From NCBI GenBank assembly GCA_002150815.3, contig NDFF03000389.1, positions 1-64,000 on the forward strand: a stretch of DNA of 64,000 bases, written 5' to 3'. The notes under the pieces are model-generated. The model saw nothing but the letters and a program-made list of their open reading frames with translations. It made no database searches and had not been told where the DNA came from. Below are positions 46,182 to 57,520 of the stretch, piece after piece. Within the stretch, counting starts at the first letter, position 1; each line of letters begins with the position of its first letter. A program made the translations under genes and the position numbers. The DNA comes from Grammothele lineata (Eukaryota; Basidiomycota; Agaricomycetes; Polyporales; Polyporaceae).

Positions 46182-47589
46182 CTACCCCTGGACGGCTTCG
46201 CCGAAAATCGCCCGCAGGTGTGCGCGCTCCGCCGCCAATTCGTCCCAACGAGAGAACACACGCACCAGATCCTCCGCACGGCTGGCAAGAGCAGCGTGAA
46301 ACGCCGCGCTGCCCAGAGGATCTTCCGCCTCGAAATCCGAGTAGGTGCGACGCCCGCACGCAGCCCAGCGAAGGAGCCCGCCCGCGCAGTATTGAGTGAA
46401 GGATTGCCTTGTCTCCCCGGGTTGAATAGGGGTGTTGCCGTGCGCGATGATGACGGAGGGAATGAGAATGGTTGCGCCCAGCGGAAACTCGATTACCAAT
46501 CTTGATTCGTGTAAGATAATGTGGCCGTCTTTGGTTGCGTCGAAGTAGCCTAGCGCAGTAATTTGACACCAGTTGCAGGCGTCGTTGGAGCTGTCCACGC
46601 GCGTGGCGCATTCCGTGACTGGCCCGAAATTTACTGTCATGGCGGAGTAGACGATGTTTTCGAAGTTCAACTCAAGGCCTTCCTCATCTCGCCATAGATG
46701 CCAGCCGCGAACGAGGCAAGCATCGCTGCCGTAGAGCTGAGAGCGCATTCGGAGAAACCTCAAGAAACTATTCAATTCCAAACCCAGCGAACCTCCGGAT
46801 CGACCGCTCCTGGATAAGCTGCTTGAGGACCGCCGCCCGACGAGGAGGATTGCTCGCAGCTGGGGGCCTCTGTGTAGGGGACGTCGAACACGACCCAGAA
46901 CACGACGAGCAAGGACGTACCTTCTGCCCAGTTCCACATGAACCGCCTCGCCGCGCGTTCGGAAACCTGCCCCGTCGATGCCAATGCATGACCTTCTTAA
47001 GCCGCACGCGACACGTGCCTTCTCGATGACGAGGGATGCCTTCTTCGTGTTTTTCGGCCAATCAGGATCGTTCGGCGCCGAACCTGCGTCACAGACCAGA
47101 ACCCGATCGTCTCTGCCAAGGATAACAAACGTTGGCCTGGGACGAATGAGACTGGATTCATGGAACGACGAAAGCGAAAACTTACCTGCCGTCCCACTTC
47201 TTCACGGCATACCGGTGCCGTTTGGCACGCTCAAACTCCCGGATATCTGCTCCTTTCTCACCACGACACTTGCCAACGAAAGCTTCCCGGGCGATCGAGA
47301 GCGTTCGTGGGTCTATGGGAATCTTCATGCGGTGGACGTCGGACAAGTCCTTGCTCAGGCTGGACTGAACCTTGCCGCCGAACGCGGCCTCGTTTGCTTG
47401 CCGCTTCCGCCGAGCCTTTGCTGCCTTGTTTTGAACCCTCTTTCGTTCATCAGCGTTGGTTCTGTGACGCGGCAAGACGCTGGAAGGGGTTGGCTGTGGC
47501 TGGATACTGCACCGACTGCCCAGCCGGGGGAAACAGACTCTTGAGATGGTGGTCACTCTGATGAGTCCGCGGAATGACGGGCAGCGCAT
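46182..47589 (-). pseudogene. Tet-like 2OG-Fe(II) oxygenase-fold gene, frameshifted
   Basis: The 3' part (46770 to 46182) has the core of a large Agaricomycete family: VYSAMTVNFGPVTE, NWCQITALGYFD, IEFPLGATILIPSVIIAHGN, TPIQPGETRQSFTQYCAGGL and LRWAACG. I take this as the Tet-like 2OG-Fe(II) oxygenase domain. The distal His and the Arg are present, but the His of the HxD is replaced (TRVDSSN where PHxDxxN is usual). Upstream pieces are a basic N-terminal segment ending in KKWDG, a GRDDRVLV...DPDWP segment, then WHRRGRFPNARRGG and, after an intron (donor GTACGT at 46920, acceptor ACACAG at 46874), a segment ending RSIRRFAGFGIE. The frame changes near 47000 and near 46775 and no intron explains this, so it is probably dead. 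It sits just upstream of the second KDZ transposase, same strand. Confidence 0.72.
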
Positions 47590-47599
47590 TTCTTGGCGT

Positions 47600-49000
47600 G
47601 GCGGCGGACCCTGCGTCTTTGATTACCGGTTTGCTTGGGAGCAGGGCCCCCCGCCTGCTCCGGGACGTCCGACAAAGGTTGTTGCAGACCGGGAACAGGA
47701 AGAAGCGACGGTACGGGGGCTGTAGAGGTGGATGAGATATGCGAAGACCGAGAGCTTCGAGGGACATACGAGAGGATGCGGGGGAATGAGACTTGCACGA
47801 TAGAGGGGAGAGATCTGAAACTTGCTCTTCGGAGACCCAACCCGGTGGCCGAAGGACGGGGGAGCTGAACGGGGTGCTTAGTGGACTCAGGTCTCCCAAG
47901 TCGACCTCAAAAGTACGCAGCAGCGCCAACTTGACGAGCGCGACCGTATCGAAAATGGTCCTAATAGTCTCGGGGAAGACGCGTCTGAGTGCATGGTCAG
48001 ATGTGAGAAACAGAACGACGATAATAGGACGCACCGGAGCGGCTTCCATCATGCAATCCATCCTGGCATATGACCGTTCGGATTTGTGTTGAAGAAGCGC
48101 GGTCGCACAAGGGGGTAGGTAGCCCCGTCGCATTAGAGCGCACGTCAATCCTCCCCGTCACGGTAGTGCGTGGAACTGGTCTGCCTAGGGGAGACTAGGC
48201 GCATGTGTGGACGCCGAGGCGCGTGCGGGCGGCGGCGTAAGTGAGGAGGCAGGCGTTGATATTGTTGGAGGGGTCGGTTCGCTCTTCACCGCTAGCGAGA
48301 GATGCTGTGGCTCCGACTCGTTCTCAGCCCTGACAGACACGTCGGGCAGTTGGGGGACGGGAATCTTGACGGATTCAAGGAGATATCTCACTCTCCTTTG
48401 TATCTCAGTTTTCTGCTCCTCGTGCGGTGTTCCGAAGGCGTCGACTTCGCTGTCGGAGAAGATATGGATGTAGTCATCCTTTTCATCGGAGACGTGGGCG
48501 ATCCGGCTGGGGCGGACGCACGTCCTGTCTCCCGAGTCTTCAGACTAAGTGTCAGAGAAGTTTGGAGCACAATAGACGAACCACATCACTCACGGGATGC
48601 TCTCTTTATCACCAAACACGCTGACTTACGAGATTTCCCTCTGCTGTGCCCCTCTCATTCTTCATTATCCTGGAACAGAGACCTCTTGCGGCGCTTGAGG
48701 GCTGAGGAATAGATTCAAAGAGGTAGACTAACGTAGTTGACCGGCGGTTGTTGGGCTTGAGTCTGACGAGCCACTTCCATCCATTCGCAGGGGTAGCGGC
48801 GGCAGTCAATGGTCTCCGTAGGTGTGGGGCAGGAGCAGAGTGACGAAGATAACAGGACGTCGATGAATTTCAGGGTAAGCCAGGAACGAGAAACTCGGTG
48901 GGAGATCCAACGGCTTTGGAACTTGTTTGAAACTGAACGCGCTGGAGCGCGACGCGCCTACGTCAGGTGCCAGGCGTTCCTCGATTGACGCCTATTTAAC
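47600..49000 (-). other. Coding-like minus-strand fragments, gene not resolved
   Basis: Several stretches have strong protein character: about 48090-47800 (RPIIVVLFLTSDHALRRVFP), 48490-48185 (HIFSDSEVDAFGTPHEEQKT, continuing into a Pro/Ser-rich tail with a stop at 48185) and 48990-48813 (YPEIHRRPVIFVTLLLPHTY). The first and third look like related sequences, perhaps a duplicated domain. I could not join them with consistent phase. They may be remains of the third gene of the second KDZ element. Confidence 0.4.
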
Positions 49001-49421
49001 GAGTAGACACTGAAAGCCTTCCCTACCGTACTTGCATCCAATGTTATCTATCCGTCGGGAACCGCATCAATTGGCCGTAAAGGTATTTCAATGCACTTGA
49101 TCAACTTATGAGCACTCATTTGAACTCTGGAGACAAGAGCACGTGTGGATCAGAAGAAGGCTCAAGGAAGGGGCCAATACCGCAAAACGCCGACGACGAT
49201 TCAACTTGAACTCAACACGCGTCTTCAACGCGGCAGCTCTGAGCGTCGAGGCGTTGCGGGAGTCCAGGGTCCCTTCGCGCGCGCACGGCCCAACTTTGTC
49301 AAACGCGAGTCAGTCGACGATCCTTCAACCACAAGGTGAGCACGCCTTTCTCCTTCCTCCTGCCTCACGGCAAAGCGGAGGGCCCTCTCATCGACCCCCT
49401 ATAAACCCAGTGTCCCCGGAC

Positions 49422-50670
49422 ATGGCGTTCCACCGCATTTCTCGTTTCCTCCACTTCCTTTGCTCGCTCCTGCCTGGCATGTCCCGCACTTCCATCACAA
49501 TATATGACATCATACGGTCCCCTAGGAACGACAACACATACACTCTCAACGAGCTGATTGATCGATTTAGTCAGCACGTCGCTGCAAGGACCGTCCTCGG
49601 TGCGCAGACCTTGACGACGGCGACGCCCGCAGATACTTTCCCACTACTCTGCAATGCCTTTATCACTCGGATCTACATATTTGAAGTTGCGAACTCACGC
49701 TCGAAGCACGAGTATCTCGGCGTGGAGTTGTCGCTCCCATCCACCCAACCAAACATCGACGATCCCCCCTCACTCTCACCCATCGGTTGCATGAAGGTTG
49801 AGCGAACTTTTAACTTCGCGGAACCACGCAGCTCGAACGCTATCCTTCGGGCCTCCAAAGAGGTTTCAGCCTCCATCGTTTCTGCTACTGGCGAACGCAG
49901 TGATTTGGTCGAGGCTCTCGACCGCGTCGTGGTGCACACATCCATGAATAGCATCCGCGGCAACTGTTTGGAGGACAGCGGAAAGGTGAAGATTCCCATT
50001 GCAAAGTTTATCGCCTCATTCGCCATCCTCCATAACAACGAGAAGCATTACACGCTACTGCGTTTCAATTGCTACTGGTTTGCGCGGAGCATGTATCTCC
50101 TTGCCACGGGAAAAGACTTCGAGTCCCTCCCTAGTGAAGCGTTCAAGGCGAGAGATGTCGACGAGTCAGAGATTGCACGTCTTCCGGAGGAGGATAGGCG
50201 GGAGCTTGTCAAGCAGTACCAGGAGGATCTGACAAAGCCCCATTATGTCCCCGACTTGCCCGCGCTAACGGCCTCGCCTACCAAGAAGAGCGGGCTAACG
50301 TACTACGTCAGCAACACCATCGTCAAGAAGGATGCCAGGGAGAAGTACTCAGCAAAGGTCTCCTCACTTGCCGATGAACTCGAACAGAGTGCAGTTCAGG
50401 TCCGCCGCGACTTTCTGGCACCATTTCGCGCGGACGCCGCCGAAGCCGACGCAGCGGCCGCCAACGCAGCTCGTGCGGATGCAGAAGCTCGCGCTGCTGC
50501 AGCGGAGCGCGAGAAGCAGGAACTCCAGGCGCAGCTCTCTGCCCTGCAGCTACAATCTATGGGTTCGTCCAGTAGTACGTCTTTCACATCCCTCGTGCGT
50601 CTGCCTGCGTTTCGACAATAGCTGACGTTTGACTATGGTTGCAGTAGCAATCTCGTCTATCAGGCCGTGA
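49422..50670 (+). CDS. Hypothetical protein with coiled-coil C-terminus, 392 aa
   Basis: Exon 1 is 49422-50574; a 70-nt intron (50575-50644, donor GTACGT, branch CTGAC, acceptor TTGCAG) leads to a nine-codon second exon ending at 50670. The ATG at 49422 (GACATGG context) is the first in frame; a TATAAA at 49400 is too close to serve it, so translation may begin at codon 20 (49479) or the TATA is chance. The protein has a central mixed alpha/beta region with H209-Y and N-C217-Y-W-F, recalling the NC-W/F-F signature of papain-like folds, but a catalytic assignment is not justified. Residues about 310-375 form an Ala/Glu/Arg-rich coiled coil. It resembles hypothetical proteins of Agaricomycetes as I remember them. 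Confidence 0.7.
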
Positions 50671-51490
50671 GAGATCTCACCGTCAATGTGGGGTTTTTAC
50701 CCTCGGAGGCTGGTGCAAGCCCTAGCAGCACCCCTTCGAGCTTCAAGCCAGGCGGCCATGACATCCTCGCCGGAGATGATGGGCTGATGCATGCCTGATA
50801 GAATCACACCAATCTTGTATTGATTTCATGTTGTTGTATCACACGTTGACCTCAGGCTTGTCGGATCCTACTTTGCCCGTTGTCCTTCCAGTCTTGAATT
50901 GGTTTCCCGTATCCTCGTCTCCATATGGACTATGCCTTCCGACTATGCAATGGCCATTTCCGCTTTCGCACTGCGCATACTCTACGCTGGGCTATGTGTC
51001 TCAACAATACACTACACATAATATACACTTTTGACCAGCGTCCTAGGAAGCCACCTTTCTTTTCCAGGAGTCGATATATCTCTCAACACACAGATACTAA
51101 AGAACAGCAGGAGGCAGGTAATTACAATACACATTTGCACGATCATCTAACTTCAACAAGAAGATGATGTGGCCCTGCATACAGATACGGCCAGGCCTCA
51201 TCCAACGTCTAAGACGCACTCGCGCGTACAAGCCTGAGCGCACTTACGTAACGTTCATCCCGTGAGGATGCGCACGTTGGCAAGCCTCACGTCGGCACGT
51301 TGAACGAGAGGGACAATCCGCGCGACGGCGCCGACAAGAGGCTCTAGTCATTGTGGACATGCGCATACTCCGCGAGAGCTCCTCACGCACAAGCTTAAGT
51401 AGGTGTGCCACAGTGCGCTACTACAACGCCCAAACCGGCCTCGCGGAGGCTGCTTTCCATCCGACCTATGGCCGCGTCCGACGAGAGCTT
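50671..51490. other. No gene seen
   Basis: Region between the 392-aa gene and the repeat nest. Only short frames are present. Confidence 0.5.
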
Positions 51491-51499
51491 CTATAGCGC

Positions 51500-52545
51500 C
51501 TTCATACGCGCCTCGTCGATGATCCCGACTTGCATATAGCAGATTAAGTACGAGACGGATGAGACTTTCAGACCTTCAGAGTTTTCTGGAGCGACATGTG
51601 ACACGCGGGAAGACTCCGATCTTCCGACGCATCTTCCGACCAGGTCTTCCAGCCTTGTAAGCGCTCGCGGGCCGTCGTACTCCGGGTGCAGAGAAGGGCA
51701 TCTGCTTGACTGTACACCACCGTCAACGATAGCAATTAACGTGAAATGGCAGTTCAAGGCGCATACCGTCCTTCCATGTTCATTTACATCGCTTCTGGTG
51801 AATGATGTTTCGATACAGAGAGTTATTTCCATGTTCTGAACTGTTGTTCCGCGAGTAATTATATGCTTAGCTAGTCCAAAATTCCTCTCAAAAATTCTGT
51901 ATGTGTACTAATGCATGAAAAACCACTTTGGAGTCGCGCCGACCTGTGAACCTCACGCTGACATGCAAATGAGGTGCATAGCCAGTCTCCGAGCTGCCCA
52001 GCTTATGGGCGCCCAAGTGCCCGAAGGTTGCGGCGGAAGATGCGTCGGAAGATGGGAGTCTTCCAGCACCTCACATGTCGCTCCAAAAAAACCCGGTCAC
52101 TCTCATCCATTTTGCAAACTGCTGTAAAATGAAACGGCTTCATAAAGGGTATATCATCCTTCCATGTCCAGTTACAACGTTTCCGATGAATGGTCATTCA
52201 ACACAGAGAGTAATTTCCATGTTCTGGACTGTTGCTTTGCGAGTAATTACGTGCTTAGCTAGTTCGAATTCTCTCTCAGGAATTGTGCATGTGTACTGGT
52301 ACGTGACGAATCACTTTGGGGCCACGCTGACCGGTGAACCCCATGCTGACACGCGAACGAGGCGCATGGCTTTGAGCTGATGGGGCGCCTAAGGGCCGGA
52401 AGCAAGAGGTCGGGATGCGGAAGAGGGCGGAAGATGCAGACTCGGAAGAGGTCTGAAGATGCAGATTCGGAAGAGGTCGGAAGATGCGCTGGAAGATCAG
52501 AGTCTTCCTGCTTGTCACACGTTCCAAGCATTCGGTCAGTCTCAT
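51500..52545. repeat. Nest of short direct and inverted repeats
   Basis: A 215-bp segment at 51770-51985 recurs in the same orientation at 52159-52374 (offset about 389 bp; shared blocks TTTCCATGTTCT, GCGAGTAATTA, TGCTTAGCTAGT, AACCACTTTGG/AATCACTTTGG). The sequence GGAGCGACATGTGACACGCG (51590) is inverted at 52043-52086 (CGTCGGAAGATGGGAGTCTT...ACATGTCGCTCC), and a third partial copy lies at 52475-52530. A 24-bp GGAAGATGCAGATTCGGAAG-type tandem occupies 52425-52490. The arrangement looks like repeated insertion of one MITE-like family. Confidence 0.75.
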
Positions 52546-52590
52546 AAATCTCGCAACTGTCAGATTATGTCGTTCAGATTGTACAAATGA

Positions 52591-53810
52591 TATACCGTTC
52601 GGATTGGACAAAAAATCAAGCCACCCCCCGCGCCAGGTGAACACCACCCCGGGGGCTTATATCCCTCGTTTACTGCACTTACCCCGCGTTTGCAGCTCTT
52701 TCCCGCGGTTACAAGTTAGCCGATGCGCGACTTGTATCCCGCGGTTGCGGCTCGAACCCCTGTTTTGGGGTTTACGGACTAGCCGCCCGATGACAGAGGG
52801 GCGCTTCCATGGACGCCAGTCGCCCTCCTGCGGGGGCTGGGAAACTTGTTCCACATGGTGTTCCGTGCAACACGCCCGCCACCCTCCCGTGATTTCTCCT
52901 GTGACGGAGTGTTCCAAGGGACAACCTTGCGATTTCCGGCGTCTGCCTCGCGGCCTCGCGGCAGCCACTCGTCCCGCCTCGCGCCCTCGACACCCGCAGG
53001 TAGCCTACCCGCACGGCCAGTCCGCGGAGACAAGCTTCGCGAGTGGCCTCTGTAATTTGCGGCTTGCGAAGAGGCGAGAAGATTGTGGGGTGCGCGCGGG
53101 AAGCAGAAGCACAATCAGAGTCGTCACAGCTATACCACACCATACGAGCAAGGGAGCAAGGTCGCGCGAAGGCGTGCTATCGGAAAGTAGTTCATACTGA
53201 AATGAAGTCGCTTTGAGATAATCTGTACAACAGAACTCTGCTTGCGCGGCCAATATCTGAGCTCGCGGTCGCCTCCGTCTCAAACCCCGACGCGCGCGAA
53301 GTTCGCACACGTTGGGTCCCCACCCGCAGCCAGCTCCTTGTTATATGCTCGCCAGTGCGTGAAGCTTGGCCGCGCGCTATATCGCCTACATAACGCTCTC
53401 GCGCGCAACTCCTGCGGATTTATTCGGCGCGCTACCGTTTGGTCGAGAGGTACCTCGGGCTTGCCGCTTGGACAGTGTTCAGTGAGCATTGGGGATTCAC
53501 GGGATCCCTTGAGACTTTGCAGAAAGCCATATAACCTTCAGTCAGTGCCTCAAATGAATTTTCTATGTTTCCGGAGGCGGTGACAGGGTCCTGCTCGTCG
53601 TCGTAGTCCGACCGGATGGGCAGCGACTAGCCTAGCTGCCGCCGTTAGCAGAGTCCGGTGCTTGCCGGAGGAGGGGCCGGAACTGCACCGGGCCGAGCGG
53701 TTGGGCGCTTCGTGGCCCAGGTCTGGACCGCCACGGGCGTCTCGTCCGCATCCGCGGGAAACGTCATCCGCCGGGTGTGATTTGATTTTTTGGACAATCT
53801 GAACGGTATA
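52591..53810. mobile_element. Inverted-repeat element of about 1.2 kb, non-coding
   Basis: The left end TATACCGTTCGGATTGGACA (52591-52610), continuing AAAAAATCAA, is the near-exact inverse of the right end TTGATTTTTTGGACAATC, then TGAACGGTATA (53782-53810). About 26 of 29 positions match and similarity continues for roughly 10 bp. The junctions read TA|TACCGTTC and GAACGGTA|TA, so a TA target duplication, as used by Tc1/mariner-type elements, is possible, though the palindromic TATA makes it ambiguous. The interior is GC-rich with no transposase. Confidence 0.8.
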
Positions 53811-54336
53811 GACGCACGCGATTTTGGCTCACAGCTCGGATGAGAAGGGCTACAATGTGCGTTGCCATCCGAAAGTTCGGAAATAGGTAAGCACTTAGCA
53901 GGAGGTCATCCGAGAGAGCGCCTACAGCTCCCCGCTTTCCGAAGTTACCTAAAACGGGAATTTTACCAGTCGGAAAATCCGGGCAGCGCTCGAAACCAGT
54001 GCAGACATGAATCCTTCAAAACCTGGATGTCTATCGGACGGCCTCTCCTGCCACCTCTCAAGGGTCCCGTTGCCGAAGGCGTCTGTTAGGGCGCGGGTAC
54101 GCTGGAAGAACAACTCGCCGGAAGTGCTGCACCGAGGCTATGACTTAATGACCTCCGTCTGCGCCAGATAAGGATCGGATGGGTGAGGCTCGGGGAATAT
54201 CTCCGCCGGTGAGAACCGCCGAGGGCAGATGGAAAAATTGAAGGATCATGCCGAGGGGTAATGAGACGAGCCAGGACTAAATGCCTGAGAAAGGAAGTTA
54301 AGCGAGCAGAGCGAGTGGTCCGAGGGAGAGCCTACC
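53811..54336. other. No gene seen between two elements
   Basis: This stretch has a mixed, structured-RNA-like appearance near 54080-54320 but no recognisable RNA family or reading frame. Confidence 0.4.
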
Positions 54337-55006
54337 ATTATAGCCCAGTGTTCGGATGACTCTCAGCGTTCGTACAAGTCGTTCTGGGGGCTCTGTCCCA
54401 CTCCCGATAACGGAGCAACTTTACTCTAAGGTATGTCCTCTACAAATTCTGGCAGGGATTGGAGAAGTGGTGTCGACGATCTCTCGGGAGGAGGCAGAAT
54501 TGCTCAGTCTGCTCCGATCTTGTTCAGGATCGCTTCAACGCCGCTGTCTCCCAAACTTTCCAAGATTCATACTGACATATGTGGCCACTTTGGTGATAAA
54601 TATGCGAGGCGGAACGCGAGACAGGAGCACCAGGGTACATATGCAGTCCGAAGACGTGAATCTGGTGCCACGAGAGGCGTCGAGTTTTGATTTCCGCTCA
54701 GTGCGGCAACTGGCGTCTAGTCCCAGCATCGCGGGCAACGAGTCCGCCGCTAGGATCGGAGTTGACGGCAGCATGACAAAACCTTGACGGCAAGGCTCCC
54801 AGAGATTTGTCCGAAGTTAAACACTGGGGTTGCAGCCTCTACCACATCCCCCTCTGATTGTGTTCACTTCAAACTGTACACGTATGTGGTTTGAGTTCTT
54901 CCAAGCCCTATTTGAAATTTCTGTTGTTATCAGTGGTAGTTTACCAGACCTGCACGCTGTTTCGCCTTCTTGGCACTCGTTCATCCGAACACTAGGGTAG
55001 CGATAG
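54337..55006. mobile_element. Inverted-repeat element, copy B (about 670 bp)
   Basis: Same orientation as copy A at 12643-13337 and homologous throughout, with many small indels. Its right end (CCGAACACTAGGGTAGCGAT, then AG) inverts to its left end (CCCAGTGTTCGGATGA), although the first few left-end bases are lost. Shared internal landmarks include CAAACTTTCCA, GACATATGT, GGAACGCGAGACAGGAG, GGCGTCGAGTTTTGATTTCC and TTCACTTCAAACT. Confidence 0.8.
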
Positions 55007-56280
55007 TAAAACGAAAGAGCCCGGCGAACTTATAATAACATAAGGGCTTCAGTACCCTCGACGACCAGCGTATTCCGGCTGAAGCGCTGGGCAACGTGGC
55101 GGCTGCCCGTCGTTCTCTGCCTTTTCTCTCAGGCTCTCGTCATTCTCTCTGCGCTATGGTCGAAAGAGCGCGTCTATTCGTGCAAGTCTTATCTCTTGAC
55201 GTTGGTATTAGAATCACAGGGGCTAACTTGTGAAGATCAGCCCCTCGTCTCATATGTCACGATTGAGGTATGACTCTCATTGTTACGTTCCTCTTGCATC
55301 CTGCTCGTTTCTCCGAGTCTAGTAGCGATATCTATAACTTGAGTCATACCACAGCGAGCAAACGGCGAGTACCGAATTTACCCTAGGCCTCTAACAACTC
55401 TTGTGCTTACCTGGATTCGTCAAGACAGGCTCTTCACAGGCTCGTACATCATCCTGGACGTCTCACGGTGTCGCCGACACGCCGTAAGAATCCGCTCATC
55501 GTATATCTTGTATAACTTCGTGCTAGCTGGATCGTCTCATCCCATCGCCCGTTACCTCGCCGTGTATCCCGAAGGTGCACACTTTGGAGTTCTCGCTCTT
55601 GTTCTCCGTCTTACCTTTACTCCCTTCTCTCGGTAGGTGGATTTGTGATATCGCTCGCACATATGGAGTATTGTAGAGTGCTGCACCTCCAGCACATCGA
55701 ACCGGCGGGGGCTCCGTGGGTGATGTCGCGCTCCTGCACATGCTCGTGCTGTGCTCGGAGTCGCCGAATATCCTCCCGTCTTTCGCGTTATCATGCCCTC
55801 GTGCGTTACGATACCATGTTCTGCGTGAGACCCGCGGCTCGCAGGACTCACTTTCTACATGGCACGCGAGGTCGTGAACTGCCGTATTTGACGCGTAGCA
55901 GTGGCCAATATGGTACCTCATTCATGTACTAGAATTACGTGGCAGCGATATTATTCGTCGGAGGTCTGCGATCTGGCATATAGATTATGAAAGTGTGCAA
56001 AGGGCAGCTACGGAAATATATCGACCACTGATGTCACTATAGAGCGGACTGGCTCATGGTGGTGATGCCGAGGACCTCTGGTTCGCTCACCGCATCCATC
56101 AGTGGTAATGGTCTTGCAGTGAACGTAACAACATAATTGAGTCTGAATATCGGTGGAAGATAATCAGGTCTCTGAGGGTAAGTTGTTGTTAACGCAAGGA
56201 GTCTGACGTAGTAAGGCGTACGGCAAAGGACATACCATGGATACGACAGATACCTAGACAAAACTGACGAGATACTCCCA
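55007..56280. other. No supported gene
   Basis: Short frames only; no repeat shared with the rest of the window was noticed. Confidence 0.4.
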
Positions 56281-57265
56281 TCATCGCCGATCCTGTCCAT
56301 TAGGTCCGGCTTCCGCCCGCTTGCCGTTTGTTCCTGCATGGGATGCCCATAAGTCTTCTGTCATTCTCCAGATCGCATTCTGGTATGCACGCCCACTGAG
56401 ATGTCGATGGAAGTAGTAAGAACTCTCAAGCGAATACAGCTCGCCGCAAGCGCCGCGAAGGGGTGCCAGGGCCAAGTTGATGAGGGCCAGGTCGGACCGC
56501 AGATGACTAATGTGGGCGTCCAGAGTCAAGACGCTTTGCGCGTTCGATGATCGCGTGGCGGGAACAAGTGACCGATGGGTAACGAGCCTGCCCGCCGGAA
56601 GCTGGCTCAATTGAAGACCTGGATCGACGCTTTAAGAGTATTTCGTCAAGCATAGGAGGGCAGTGATTCTCACCCTTTGCGTCAAACTGAGAACCTTGGC
56701 TGGATCCGGCTATTGTGGGACTCCGGCGTATTGGCGATTTAGAGCGAGAGTTCCTCCGGGAGCGATGCAAATGATTGTGCTCCGCAAGTCCACGTGTCGC
56801 CTGTCTAAAACATTCCCGCCTGATCAGACAAGGTACTTTCCACACGGCGAGAACACAGTACCCAGAAGACTCTGAGGGTAATATCTTGACTTGGATCAGC
56901 CTGTGGGGCAGGGGAGATAGCGGGAACAGAACGGACCTGTTGCACAGGAGGTGGCTCCTGTGTCGATGTGGTCGGGGATGGTTCATCTTCGAGAACCCAT
57001 CCCATTATGCGAGGGCAGTTCTGTGAGTTACCTTGCTGGGACGAGCCAGACAGGTGATCGCTGGCCTCAATCTCTTGGGATGGTCCTACCGCTGAAAAAC
57101 GAACTGCGAGTACGGGTGCTTCGTAAGTCGACGTGTGGAGGGACCATTGCAAAGACACGGCTTACCCTTCTTAGCAGTTCTCGCACGATCCGGTGGCAGG
57201 TCTGCAAGGTGCTTAATGAGTAGCCCTCCACGCTGGCGAAGAAGATCATGCGAACTCTGCGTCAT
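56281..57265 (-). CDS. Divergent hypothetical gene, several exons, model approximate
   Basis: It starts at the ATG at 57265 (MTQSSHDLLRQRGGLLIKHL). Exon 1 (57265-57166) joins exon 2 (57118 downward) in phase through a 47-nt intron with donor GTAAGC. The frame continues through a Pro/Ser/Gln-rich stretch (TTSTQEPPPVQQVRSVPA). A later exon pair, joined at a GTGAGA donor and a GATCCAG acceptor, encodes SRSKSPIRRSPTIAGSSQGS and then a helical domain (TLDAHISHLRSDLALINLAL, LESSYYFHRHLSGRAYQNAI) ending at 56281. The middle junction is not solved. The gene is divergent from the 1361-aa gene, with 255 bp between starts. No family was recognised. Confidence 0.45.
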
Positions 57266-57520
57266 TTTGCCACTGGTCTTGACCGTCGTGGTTCGTTGCC
57301 AACTGCTTCGGGACAGAACGTGGAACGCTGAGCCAAACCGTGGAATGCTGAGATAAGCGTTTGATTGGCGCCAATAGATCGAGCGAGTGATTGGTTCGGT
57401 CTGGCGCTGCAACGTCGACAAGGAGTCAGGACTAGTCAGGGACGGATCTTTTGCTGCTCAAACGATCCAGTGCCAATTCCCCGTCGCCGGTTTCGTGCCT
57501 CTTGTCGTCCTTTCAGCCTC

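Noticed and set aside
49400..49405. TATAAA as promoter of the 392-aa gene
   Set aside because: Only 17 bp before the chosen ATG, too close for a normal transcription start; not annotated as functional.
54070..54330. Structured-RNA-like sequence between two elements
   Set aside because: Purine-rich with short pairings, but it matches no rRNA, tRNA or other RNA family that I recognise.
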